Source: Oleiagrimonas sp036379395
Lineage (GTDB): Bacteria > Pseudomonadota > Gammaproteobacteria > Xanthomonadales > Rhodanobacteraceae
Assembly (NCBI GenBank): GCA_036379395.1
Contig: DASVGR010000011.1
Location: forward strand, 1 to 14,556
Length of the DNA: 14,556 nt
Direction: 5' to 3'
The notes under the pieces: model-generated
Database searches by the model: none
The model's input: the letters and a program-made list of their open reading frames with translations, nothing else
Told to the model about the DNA's origin: nothing
Shown here: piece after piece, positions 1 through 6,829 of the stretch
Position numbering within the stretch: the stretch's first letter is position 1
Layout of the letters: every line of letters begins with the position of its first letter
Made by a program: the position numbers and the translations under genes

Positions 1-456
1 CCGGGCATGGCGCTGATGGCCGTGGTGCCGCTGCATTCGGTATGGGTGGACGCCAATTTCAAGGAAACCCAGTTGACGCACATGCGCATCGGCCAGCCGG
101 TCGAGCTCACCTCCGACATCTACGGCGGCGGCGTGACTTTCCATGGCAAGGTCGAGGCGTTGGGCATCGGCACCGGCAGCGCGTTCTCGCTGCTGCCGGC
201 GCAGAATGCCACCGGCAACTGGATCAAGATCGTGCAGCGCGTGCCGGTGCGCATCGTGCTGGACAAAAAAGAACTGGACAAGCACCCGCTGCGCATCGGC
301 CTGTCGATGGATGCCACCGTCAACCTGCATGACCGGAGCGGTCACATGCTGGCACAGCAGTCGCCGACCAAGCCGCTGTACAGCACCGCGGTCTACGAAA
401 AGCAGTTGGCCGACGCCAACCACCTGATCGACAAGATCATCCAAGACAACATGTAA
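1..456 (+). CDS. emrA: EmrA, multidrug efflux membrane fusion protein (3' end only)
   Basis: This is the last 151 codons of a gene that starts left of the window; the frame is open from base 1 and ends at TAA 454-456. EmrA is the periplasmic adaptor of the HlyD family that links the inner-membrane MFS pump EmrB to an outer-membrane TolC-type channel. The visible part is the C-terminal beta domain. It reads VWVDANFKETQL, then MRIGQPVEL, then GTGSAFSLLPAQNATGNW and VPVRIVLD, which agree closely with E. coli EmrA as I recall it. The ATG at base 7 is an internal methionine, not the start. emrB follows 136 bases downstream on the same strand, the usual emrAB order. The hairpin and signal-anchor parts lie outside the window. 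Confidence 0.93.
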   Translation, partial: PGMALMAVVPLHSVWVDANFKETQLTHMRIGQPVELTSDIYGGGVTFHGKVEALGIGTGSAFSLLPAQNATGNWIKIVQRVPVRIVLDKKELDKHPLRIGLSMDATVNLHDRSGHMLAQQSPTKPLYSTAVYEKQLADANHLIDKIIQDNM

Positions 457-492
457 GCCGACCGTGCAACCGGCCGTACCGGTACACCGTAC

Positions 493-533
493 AAGGTGAT
501 GCCGGCATGGCCGGCAACCCGCACACTCACCTT
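493..533 (+). promoter_or_regulatory. Intercistronic stem-loop between emrA and emrB
   Basis: An outer inverted repeat AAGGTGA (493-499) / TCACCTT (527-533) encloses a tight hairpin GCCGGC-ATG-GCCGGC (501-515). A 10-base palindrome GTACCGGTAC lies just upstream at 476-485. Together they occupy much of the 136-base emrA-emrB gap. No uridine tract follows, so a terminator is unlikely. A role in mRNA processing or in setting the EmrA:EmrB ratio is inference. Confidence 0.35.
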
Positions 534-592
534 CAGCAACGCTTTGCAGGCAGGTTGTCGCGCCCTCGGGGGAGGGTCAGCCGGATCAATCC

Positions 593-2116
593 ATGAGCTC
601 CTATTTCAAGCCACCCAATCTGGGCATTACCACCATCGGTTTGTCCCTGGCGACGTTCATGCAGGTGCTCGACACCTCGATCGCGAACGTCTCGCTGCCG
701 ACCATCGCCGGCAGCATGGGCGTGAGCGTGGACATGAGCACGTGGGTGATCACCTCGTTCGCGGTCAGCCAGGCCATCGGCCTGCCGTTGACCGGCTGGC
801 TGGCCCGCCGCTTCGGCGAGGTGCGGGTGTTCGTGTGGTGCACGCTGCTGTTCGTGCTGGCTTCGTTTGCCTGCGGCGTGTCGCAAACCATGGGCATGCT
901 GATCTTCTTCCGCGTCATTCAGGGCGCGGTGTGCGGGCCGATGTATCCGGTCACGCAAAGTCTCATGATCGGCGTGTATCCACCGCACAAGCGAGGCATC
1001 GCGCTGGCGCTCATTTCCATGGTCACCGTGGTCGCGCCCATCTGCGGCCCGGTGCTGGGCGGCTGGATCACCGACAGCTATTCGTGGCGCTGGATCTTCT
1101 TCATCAACATCCCGATCGGCTTTTTCTGCAGCTTCGCCATCCGCAACCAGCTCAAGGGCATGGTGGAAAAGCTCGACAAGCCGCGCATGGACTACATCGG
1201 CCTGATCACGCTGATCATCGGCGTCGGCCTGCTGCAGGTGGTGTTGGACAAGGGCCAGGACGCGGACTGGTTCAATTCCACGTTCATCGTCATTGCCAGC
1301 ATCATTTCGCTCATCGCGCTGGCCGTGTTCGTGATCTGGGAGCTGACCGACAATGACCCCATCGTCGACCTGAAACTGTTCCGCCACCGCAACTTTTCCG
1401 CCGGCACGCTGGCGTTGGTGCTGGCCTACGCGGCGTTCTTCGCCATCGCGCTGCTGCTGCCGCTGTGGATGCAGCGCAACCTCGGCTACACCGCCATCTG
1501 GGCCGGCCTGGCCACGTCGCCGATCGGCCTGCTGCCGTTGCTGCTGTCGTTCTTCATCGGCAAGTACGCGGCGCGCTTTGACCTGCGCCTGATGGCCTCG
1601 CTGGCGTTCCTGGTGATGGGCGGCGTGTGCTTCCTGTACTCGGGCATGAACCTTGAGGTGAACTTCCTGCACGTGGCGATGGTGCAGTTCATGCTGGGCC
1701 TGGGCGTGGCGTTCTTCTTCATGCCGGTGCTGACGATTTTGCTGTCCGACCTGGAAGTGCGCGAAATCGCGTCCGGCTCCGGCGTGGCCACGTTCCTGCG
1801 CACACTGGGCGGCAGCTTCGCCGCGTCCATCATCACGTTTTTGTGGACGCGCCGCGCAGCCGTGCACCATGCGCAGCTGGCCGAAAGCATCACGCCGTAC
1901 AACCCGCTGGCCCAGGACGCGATGCAGAAACTGGGCGGCTCGGCCGATCCCACCCAGCTGACGATCTTGAACGGCATCATCACCCAGCAGGGCTTCCAGA
2001 TTTCGTTCAATGAAATCTTCTACGCGCTGGGCTGGATCTTCATCTGCCTGATTGCCGTGATGTGGCTGGCCAAGCCGCCGTTCGTGGCTTCCGCGCGGCC
2101 GATGGGCGGGCACTGA
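593..2116 (+). CDS. emrB: EmrB, DHA2-family multidrug efflux MFS transporter
   Basis: A 507-residue inner-membrane proton-coupled drug exporter of the 14-helix DHA2 branch, close to the E. coli EmrB length of about 512. Visible motifs are LDTSIANVSLPTI (26-38, first helix), GWLARRFGEVRVF (68-80, motif A loop), FRVIQGAVCGP (106-116) and APICGPVLGGW (148-158, antiporter motif C). WELTDNDPIVDLKLF and HHAQLAESITPYNP further on also resemble E. coli EmrB. The ATG at 593 is preceded by the purine-rich GGGGGAGGG (568-576). It follows emrA on the same strand and should be co-transcribed, though the spacing of 136 bases is long for such a pair. The downstream flank carries a hairpin at 2123-2152. No regulator gene is visible; the usual marR-type partner would lie left of the window. 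Confidence 0.95.
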   Translation: MSSYFKPPNLGITTIGLSLATFMQVLDTSIANVSLPTIAGSMGVSVDMSTWVITSFAVSQAIGLPLTGWLARRFGEVRVFVWCTLLFVLASFACGVSQTMGMLIFFRVIQGAVCGPMYPVTQSLMIGVYPPHKRGIALALISMVTVVAPICGPVLGGWITDSYSWRWIFFINIPIGFFCSFAIRNQLKGMVEKLDKPRMDYIGLITLIIGVGLLQVVLDKGQDADWFNSTFIVIASIISLIALAVFVIWELTDNDPIVDLKLFRHRNFSAGTLALVLAYAAFFAIALLLPLWMQRNLGYTAIWAGLATSPIGLLPLLLSFFIGKYAARFDLRLMASLAFLVMGGVCFLYSGMNLEVNFLHVAMVQFMLGLGVAFFFMPVLTILLSDLEVREIASGSGVATFLRTLGGSFAASIITFLWTRRAAVHHAQLAESITPYNPLAQDAMQKLGGSADPTQLTILNGIITQQGFQISFNEIFYALGWIFICLIAVMWLAKPPFVASARPMGGH

Positions 2117-2122
2117 TCACCC

Positions 2123-2152
2123 CGGAAAAGTCGCGCGCAAGCGGCTTTTCCG
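2123..2152 (+). terminator. Stem-loop after emrB, probable transcription terminator
   Basis: CGGAAAAGTCGC (2123-2134) pairs with GCGGCTTTTCCG (2141-2152) over 12 positions with one G-U, around a six-base loop. It begins seven bases after the emrB stop. The base of the 3' arm contains TTTT but no clean T tract follows, so it may act as a weak or Rho-assisted terminator or as a 3'-end stabiliser. The same arm can pair with 2166-2174 instead. Confidence 0.55.
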
Positions 2153-2175
2153 CTTGGGAATTTGCCGGAAAAGCG

Positions 2176-2203
2176 TTGCAAATTGCGCTGTTGCCCCTAT
2201 AAT
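2176..2203 (+). promoter_or_regulatory. Sigma-70-type promoter of the pagL-like gene
   Basis: A -35-like TTGCAA (2176-2181) and a perfect -10 TATAAT (2198-2203) are separated by 16 bases. The expected transcript start is near 2210, giving a leader of about 32 bases. A strong ribosome site AAGGAG (2229-2234) lies seven bases before the ATG at 2242. The -10 box overlaps an in-frame TTG at 2203, which therefore cannot be the translation start. Confidence 0.75.
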
Positions 2204-2241
2204 TGAACCGCGGGGTACAAAAAATAAGAAGGAGCGCGATC

Positions 2242-2736
2242 ATGCGTGTCTTTTTGCCTTGTCTGGCCGCCTCGCTGCTCATGGCCACTGTCGCTGTCCC
2301 CACGTTGGCGCACGCCGCCGACGTCAGCGTCGTGGCCGGCCGCAGCATGACGACCGAACAGCGTTGGACCACCAGTGCGTTCGTCAACATCGGTGCCGAT
2401 CGCACGTACGACTGGAAAGGGTTGCACTTTCAGCCGGTGGGCACGGTCGGCTGGATCAAGGGCCGCCGTTCACAGCTCGAGCGGCTCAACCACAACGTGT
2501 ATGTCGCCGGCGGCGGCATGCGTCTGGTCAACTGGTGGCACGGTGCGTTCGTGAGCTTCCAGGTCGGTGTGACCAACGGGCGCACGTACGCCTTGAGCAG
2601 CACCGGCGAGTTCATCAGCTCGGCCGGCTGGATGGGCAAGCACTGGGTGGTGATGGTGCGCCACATCTCCAACGGCAACGTGTTTCCGGGCAAGAATCTG
2701 GGTGAAACCATGGCCCTGGTCGGCGTGCGCTTTTAA
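2242..2736 (+). CDS. pagL: PagL-like lipid A 3-O-deacylase (outer membrane acyloxyacyl hydrolase family)
   Basis: A 164-residue protein likely to remove the 3-linked acyl chain of lipid A in the outer membrane. Residues 1-25 form a signal peptide (MRVF start, hydrophobic core, AHA cleavage site before ADVS). The mature part is about 139 residues, the size of the eight-stranded PagL barrel. The catalytic signature is present: His141, Ser143 and Glu155 in RHISNGNVFPGKNLGE, with the same +2 and +14 spacing as PagL His126/Ser128/Glu140. The chain ends in VRF, the C-terminal aromatic typical of outer-membrane beta-barrels. The ATG at 2242 is chosen for its AAGGAG site and for the promoter just upstream. 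It stands alone, convergent with tdk. The family is certain in my view; the exact bond cleaved is inferred from the motif. Confidence 0.88.
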   Translation: MRVFLPCLAASLLMATVAVPTLAHAADVSVVAGRSMTTEQRWTTSAFVNIGADRTYDWKGLHFQPVGTVGWIKGRRSQLERLNHNVYVAGGGMRLVNWWHGAFVSFQVGVTNGRTYALSSTGEFISSAGWMGKHWVVMVRHISNGNVFPGKNLGETMALVGVRF

Positions 2737-2759
2737 CCCGTCTTGCTTGTTGTTGGTGT

Positions 2760-2859
2760 GTAGGAGCGCGCCTGCGCGCGATGGATCTGGCTTCGAACCG
2801 GCGGGCTTGCAGGGAACCAGCGGGCCTGCGGCCCGTTTCGCGCGCAGGCGCGCTCCTAC
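2760..2859. repeat. REP inverted pair (BIME-like) between pagL and tdk
   Basis: Two identical 22-base REP units face each other: forward at 2760-2781 and reverse at 2838-2859, with 56 bases between. Each unit has GTAG at its foot, GGA, a five-base-pair stem (GCGCG/CGCGC), the loop CCTG and a closing GA. The pair lies between convergent genes, so it may also act as a bidirectional transcription barrier. Confidence 0.85.
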
Positions 2860-2874
2860 CACACCGGCGCGGCG

Positions 2875-3510
2875 TCAATTCTCGCTGCGATCGAGCGGCA
2901 GCACGCTTTGCTGCAACTCGATGCGCCCCTGGCCGGCGGTGATCTTCTTGAACTCGGCGCGGCTGACCGACACGTAGCGCTCGTTGCCGCCGATCTCCAC
3001 CTGCGGGCCGTCGGTGATGGCGCGACCTTCGTCGTCCACGCGCACCACCATGGTGGCCTTGTGGCCGGTGTGGCAGATGGTCTTGATTTCGCTGATCTCG
3101 TCGGCCCAGGCCAGCAGATACTGGCTGCCCTCGAACAGCTCGCCGCGAAAATCCGTGCGCAGGCCATAGGCCAGCACCGGGATGCGCAACTGGTCGACCA
3201 CGTCGCTCAACTGCCACACCTGTGCGCGGGTCAAGAACTGTGCCTCGTCGACCAGCACGCAGTCGAGTTTGGCGTGCGCGTCGATGTCGGCCTTGACCGT
3301 GGCCAGCAGGTCGGCATCTTTTGCAAAGCGCAGCGCGCGCGCCTTCAGGCCAATGCGCGAAGCGACCATGCCTTCGCCGTAACGGTTGTCGATGGCCGGT
3401 GTCAGAATCAGCGTGCGCATGCCGCGCTCGTGGTAGTTGTACGCGCTTTGCAGCAGCGTGGTCGTCTTGCCGGCATTCATTGCCGAGTAATAGAAATACA
3501 GCTTGGCCAT
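2875..3510 (-). CDS. tdk: Thymidine kinase (Tdk, TK1-like)
   Basis: A 211-residue cytosolic enzyme that phosphorylates thymidine with ATP in pyrimidine salvage. The P-loop is SAMNAGKTT (9-17). The catalytic-base motif is VDEAQF (87-92, Glu89). YGLRTDFRGELFEGS (115-129) and IGGNERYVSVSR (173-184, thymidine-binding lasso side) follow. Length is close to E. coli Tdk (205). The four zinc ligands of the E. coli enzyme are mostly absent: Cys146 remains, but the second Cys is Thr148, and the later Cys/His pair reads Ser183 and Glu186. I believe Xanthomonadaceae relatives share this, but that is recollection. The start at 3510 is the only plausible in-frame ATG near the conserved N-terminus (MAKLYFYYSAMN); no strong ribosome site precedes it. 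It is divergent from rep across an 87-base gap. Confidence 0.95.
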   Translation of the reverse strand: MAKLYFYYSAMNAGKTTTLLQSAYNYHERGMRTLILTPAIDNRYGEGMVASRIGLKARALRFAKDADLLATVKADIDAHAKLDCVLVDEAQFLTRAQVWQLSDVVDQLRIPVLAYGLRTDFRGELFEGSQYLLAWADEISEIKTICHTGHKATMVVRVDDEGRAITDGPQVEIGGNERYVSVSRAEFKKITAGQGRIELQQSVLPLDRSEN

Positions 3511-3584
3511 CGGGATTGCATGCGTCAAAACGGGCTTCGATGGTAACGCGCCGCGCAAGCCCCATGCCGTGTTGACGGCGCCGC

Positions 3585-3590
3585 TATGAT
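3585..3590 (+). promoter_or_regulatory. -10 box of rep, placed for a leaderless transcript
   Basis: TATGAT lies exactly seven bases before ATG 3598, so transcription would begin at or next to the A of that ATG. The alternative in-frame ATGs at 3586 and 3589 fall inside this box. No Shine-Dalgarno sequence is seen. I see no good -35; TTGACG at 3572-3577 is too close to serve as one. Confidence 0.5.
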
Positions 3591-3597
3591 GGCGGCC

Positions 3598-5574
3598 ATG
3601 CTCAATCCGCAACAACGCCTCGCCGTCAACTACACCCAAGGGCCACTGCTGGTGCTGGCCGGCGCCGGCTCGGGCAAGACCAGCGTGATCACGCAGAAAA
3701 TCGCGCATCTGGTGGCCAGCCGCGAGGTGCCGGCCGGCAAGATCGCGGCCATCACCTTCACCAACAAGGCGGCGCGCGAAATGCGCGAGCGCGTGGCCAG
3801 GCTGGTGCCGGCCGCGGCCGCCGCCGAGTTGACGGTGTGCACGTTCCATTCGCTGGGGCTGAAGTTTTTGCACATCGACCACGCGCGGGCCGGCTTGTCG
3901 CGCAATTTTTCGGTGCTGGACGCGGACGATTCGGGCGCCATCATCAAGGATCTGGCGCCGACCGGCATCAAGCCCGACGCGTTGTGGGGGCTCAAGACGC
4001 TGGTGTCCAACGCCAAGAACGCCGGCCTGACGCCCGAACAGGCGGTCGCCGCCGCGCGCAGCCCGAAAGAGGTCGAGGCGGCGACGATCTACGCGCTGTA
4101 CCAGCAACGCCTGACCGCCTACAACGCGGTCGATTTTGACGACTTGATCCGCCTGCCACTGAAAGTGCTGGACGAGGACGCCGCCTGCCGCGCCGAGTGG
4201 AACGAGCGCCTGCGCTATTTGCTGGTCGACGAATACCAGGACACCAACCTCGCGCAATACCGCCTGCTGATGCACCTGGCCGGGCCGCGCGGCGCGTTCA
4301 CCTGCGTGGGCGACGACGACCAGTCGATCTACGCCTGGCGCGGCGCCAATCCGGAAAACCTCGACCAGCTGGCGCGTGACTGGCCGGCCCTGCGCGTCAT
4401 CAAGCTGGAGCAGAACTACCGTTGCGCCAAGCGCATCCTGCGCGCCGCCAACAAGCTCATCGCCAACAACGCCCACCTGCACGAAAAGGCGCTGTGGAGC
4501 GAGCTGCCGGAAGGCCCGCTGATCCGCGTCATCGAGTGCAAGACCAACGATCTGGAAGCCGAGCGCATCGCCGCCATCGCCAGTTCCCTGTGCGAAAAGT
4601 ACAAGGCGCACTGGAACGAATTTGCCATCCTGTATCGCGGCAACCATCAGGCGCGCGCGCTGGAAAAAGCCTTGCGTGTGGCGCAGGTGCCGTACCACCT
4701 GACCGGCGCGCGCAGCCTGCTGGACCGGGCCGAGGTGAAGGACGTGCTGGCGTATTTGCGGCTGGTGGTCAACCCGACCGATGACGCCGCGTTTTTGCGC
4801 GTGGTCAACAGCCCGCGCCGCGAAATCGGCCACACCACGCTGGAAAAATTGGGCCAGCTGGCGCAGTCCAAACACCTGCCGATGCTGGAAGCGGCGCGTT
4901 CGGACAGCGTACTGAAAATGCTGGCGCCGCGCCCGGCCTCGGCGCTGGCCGGTTTTGTCGAGCTGATCGACAGCCTGCGTCGCGCCTCCTACAAGCAAGG
5001 CGCGGCCGAGCTGGCCGAAGGCGTGCTGGCGCGCACGCGCTACGGCGAGCACCTGGCCGCCAACACCCCGCAAAAAGAATTGCGCGAGCGACGCCTGGGC
5101 AACCTGCGCGAACTGGTCGACTGGTTTCGCGCCATGGGCAAGGACGGCAGCGTCGGCGACCTGGCCGCGCAACTGGCGCTGATGACGCACGCCGACAAGG
5201 ACGACGGCGGCAACGCCATGCGCCTGATGACGCTGCACGCGGCCAAGGGGCTGGAATTCCGCTTCGTGTTCATCGTCGGCTGCGAAGATGGCACGCTGCC
5301 GCACGAGGGCGCGATCGACGAAGGCCGGCTCGACGAAGAACGCCGCCTGATGTACGTGGGCATCACGCGCGCCAAGGAAATGCTCACCCTGTCGTTTGCC
5401 GCACGCACGCGCCGCTTTGGCGAAATCATCGCCAACAAGCCCAGCCGCTTTCTCGACGAACTGCCCGCCGACGACCTGCACTGGCAAGGCCGTGATCCCG
5501 AAGCCGACGCCGCCGTCACGCGTGAAACCGCCGCCACCCACCTGGCGCGGTTGTCGGCGTTGTTGTCTGACTGA
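3598..5574 (+). CDS. rep: ATP-dependent DNA helicase Rep (UvrD/Rep superfamily 1A)
   Basis: A 658-residue 3'-to-5' DNA helicase that helps forks move past bound proteins, close to E. coli Rep (673). SF1A motifs occur in order: Q motif NPQQRLAV (3-10), Walker A AGAGSGKT (21-28), Ia ITFTNKAAREM (52-62), II LVDEYQDTN (209-217), III GDDDQSIYAWRGA (238-250), IV NYRC (273-276), V TLHAAKGLEF (545-554) and VI RRLMYVGITRAK (582-593). I favour ATG 3598 because the protein then begins MLNPQQ, matching Rep homologues, and because a -10-like TATGAT sits seven bases upstream. ATG 3586 and 3589 are possible alternatives that add four or three residues. The shorter C-terminal tail than UvrD, together with the start, supports Rep over UvrD or PcrA. 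Divergent from tdk; followed by two REP pairs. Confidence 0.93.
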   Translation: MLNPQQRLAVNYTQGPLLVLAGAGSGKTSVITQKIAHLVASREVPAGKIAAITFTNKAAREMRERVARLVPAAAAAELTVCTFHSLGLKFLHIDHARAGLSRNFSVLDADDSGAIIKDLAPTGIKPDALWGLKTLVSNAKNAGLTPEQAVAAARSPKEVEAATIYALYQQRLTAYNAVDFDDLIRLPLKVLDEDAACRAEWNERLRYLLVDEYQDTNLAQYRLLMHLAGPRGAFTCVGDDDQSIYAWRGANPENLDQLARDWPALRVIKLEQNYRCAKRILRAANKLIANNAHLHEKALWSELPEGPLIRVIECKTNDLEAERIAAIASSLCEKYKAHWNEFAILYRGNHQARALEKALRVAQVPYHLTGARSLLDRAEVKDVLAYLRLVVNPTDDAAFLRVVNSPRREIGHTTLEKLGQLAQSKHLPMLEAARSDSVLKMLAPRPASALAGFVELIDSLRRASYKQGAAELAEGVLARTRYGEHLAANTPQKELRERRLGNLRELVDWFRAMGKDGSVGDLAAQLALMTHADKDDGGNAMRLMTLHAAKGLEFRFVFIVGCEDGTLPHEGAIDEGRLDEERRLMYVGITRAKEMLTLSFAARTRRFGEIIANKPSRFLDELPADDLHWQGRDPEADAAVTRETAATHLARLSALLSD

Positions 5575-5594
5575 CATCGCACCACTACCCACCC

Positions 5595-5669
5595 GCAGGA
5601 GCCGGCCTGCCGGCGAATGAATCTGGCCATGTACCTGCATCCGGCCATCGCGCGCAGGCGCGCTCCCAC
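5595..5669. repeat. REP inverted pair 1 after rep
   Basis: Forward unit 5595-5616 has foot GCAG and stem GCCGG/CCGGC around loop CCTG. Reverse unit 5648-5669 has foot GTGG and stem GCGCG/CGCGC. The arms are 31 bases apart. The pair starts 21 bases after the rep stop and is the first of two tandem pairs with a period of about 103 bases. Confidence 0.85.
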
Positions 5670-5697
5670 GGGCAAAGCGGAAGTCTCAACAGCTCTT

Positions 5698-5771
5698 GTG
5701 GGAGCCCGCCCGCGGGCGAAAGGAGCTGGCTTTGAATCAGCACTGGCCATCGCGCGCAGGCGCGCTCCTAC
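5698..5771. repeat. REP inverted pair 2 before the acid phosphatase
   Basis: Forward unit 5698-5719 has foot GTGG, stem GCCCG/CGGGC and loop CCCG. Reverse unit 5750-5771 has foot GTAG and stem GCGCG/CGCGC. The arms are 30 bases apart. It ends only 43 bases before the phosphatase ATG, so it lies in that gene's promoter or leader region. Confidence 0.85.
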
Positions 5772-5814
5772 ACTGTCGCGTAAACTGGTGTTTTGCTTTC
5801 GAATGGATTGCCCG

Positions 5815-6669
5815 ATGCGCCGCCTTGCCCTGTGTTTTGCCCCTTTTCTGCTGGCCGGTTGCGCCATGTTGTCCTCGCAGCCGTCGGCGCCGTCCGGTCC
5901 GACGCCGGACGACAACCTCAACGCCGTGCTGTGGACGCGAACCTCCATGGAGCACGACCTCATCTACCGCGAGGTTTATCACCAGGCCGCGCAACAACTG
6001 GCCAAGGCGCTGGCCGATCCGTCCTGGGACGCGCTGAGCACGCAGGACCGCCACAACAATTTCACCGACCTGCCGCCGGCGGTGGTGCTGGACATCGATG
6101 AAACCGTGCTCGACAACTCGCCCTACGAGGCCAAACTGGCGCGCGATCATGGCCAGTATTCGTCCGCCACCTGGGCCGACTGGGTGCGCGAGCAAAAGGC
6201 CAAGGCGCTGCCCGGCGCGCTGGCATTCGCGCGCTACGCCGCCGCGCATGGCGTGCAGGTGATCTACCTGTCCAACCGCGCGCAGGATCTCGACAAGCCG
6301 ACGCTGGCCAATCTCAAGGCCGACGGCTTTCCGGTCAGCGGCGATGATGCTTTCCTGGGACTGGGCACCAGCGTGTCCGGTTGCACGCAGCACGGCACGT
6401 CCAAGCATTGCCGGCGCGTGGAAGTGGGGCGGCACTACCGCGTGCTGGTGCAGGTGGGCGACCAGATGGGTGATTTTCTGCAACTGCGCGGTACGCCCGC
6501 GGCACGCAAGGCCGAGCTGAAGCCGTATCTGGACTGGTTCGGCCAGCGCTGGTTCGTGCTGCCCAATCCCACCTACGGCGACTGGGAATCGGCTGCGTTC
6601 GGCGGCGACTACTCGTTGACCCCGGCGCAGCGCCGCGCCGCCAAGCTCAAGGCGCTGCGCTACCCGTGA
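5815..6669 (+). CDS. Lipoprotein acid phosphatase / 5'-nucleotidase, e(P4) family (HAD superfamily)
   Basis: A 284-residue lipoprotein. Residues 1-15 are a short lipoprotein signal ending in the lipobox LLAG, with Cys16 as the lipidated residue. HAD catalytic motifs are present: DIDET (93-97, Asp93 nucleophile, Asp95 acid/base), SNR (153-155), Lys197 within SKHCRR, and GDQMGDF (215-221). FVLPNPTYGDWE (247-258) is typical of class C acid phosphatases / lipoprotein e(P4). These enzymes hydrolyse phosphomonoesters, including 5'-nucleotides, at the cell envelope. ATG 5815 gives the best lipoprotein signal; ATG 5803 adds four residues. A longer reading from 5617 is rejected because it translates two REP pairs. 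No clear ribosome site is seen. The gene follows rep on the same strand but is separated from it by REPs. Confidence 0.9.
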   Translation: MRRLALCFAPFLLAGCAMLSSQPSAPSGPTPDDNLNAVLWTRTSMEHDLIYREVYHQAAQQLAKALADPSWDALSTQDRHNNFTDLPPAVVLDIDETVLDNSPYEAKLARDHGQYSSATWADWVREQKAKALPGALAFARYAAAHGVQVIYLSNRAQDLDKPTLANLKADGFPVSGDDAFLGLGTSVSGCTQHGTSKHCRRVEVGRHYRVLVQVGDQMGDFLQLRGTPAARKAELKPYLDWFGQRWFVLPNPTYGDWESAAFGGDYSLTPAQRRAAKLKALRYP

Positions 6670-6697
6670 GGCCCGCCGCTGCAAGCTGCCGATTTCC

Positions 6698-6773
6698 GCA
6701 GGAGCGCGCCTGCGCGCGATGGGACTGGCGCAAGGTTCCAGTTTGCGCCGGTCGCCCGCAGGCGGGCTCCTGC
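6698..6773. repeat. REP inverted pair after the acid phosphatase
   Basis: Forward unit 6698-6719 (foot GCAG, stem GCGCG/CGCGC) faces reverse unit 6752-6773 (foot GCAG, stem GCCCG/CGGGC), 32 bases apart, both with loop CCTG. An additional perfect inverted repeat GGCGCAA (6727-6733) / TTGCGCC (6743-6749) lies inside the spacer, so three hairpins are nested in about 76 bases. Confidence 0.82.
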
Positions 6774-6800
6774 GGACGATTGGGTTGCGATGATTTGGAA

Positions 6801-6829
6801 TTGATATTAAAAACATCGACCAATATCAG
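6801..6829 (+). promoter_or_regulatory. Possible promoter of the structured RNA, overlapping an AT-rich inverted repeat
   Basis: TTGATA (6801-6806) and TATCAG (6824-6829) are 17 bases apart, giving an expected start near 6836. The same bases form an inverted repeat ATTGATATT (6800-6808) / AATATCAGT (6822-6830) with one G-T mismatch and a 13-base centre. It may be an operator as well as, or instead of, a promoter. The segment is far richer in A+T than its surroundings. Confidence 0.35.

Noticed and set aside
496..1356. A 286-codon plus-strand frame overlapping emrB
   Set aside because: It is the shifted frame of emrB with Arg/His/Gly-rich composition and no motifs.
533..2113. A 526-codon minus-strand open frame opposite emrB
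   Set aside because: His/Gln/Arg/Asp-rich composition with no domain. emrB on the other strand has complete family motifs.
2203..2241. TTG start 13 codons upstream for the pagL-like gene
   Set aside because: The TTG overlaps the -10 box TATAAT, so it precedes the transcript start. The ATG at 2242 has a strong ribosome site and begins a signal peptide.
2875..5640. A 921-codon open frame on the minus strand opposite rep
   Set aside because: Only its last 211 codons (tdk) have family motifs. The rest is the mirror of rep, low in complexity (His/Gln/Ala/Arg/Val), and results from GC-rich codon use on the other strand.
5595..5771. CRISPR-like appearance of regularly spaced repeats
   Set aside because: The units alternate in orientation, have short self-complementary stems and recur at distant gene ends. 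No cas gene is present.
5617..5814. N-terminal extension of the phosphatase
   Set aside because: It would translate the REP units, producing the repeated peptide ARRRAPT. The lipoprotein signal begins at 5815.
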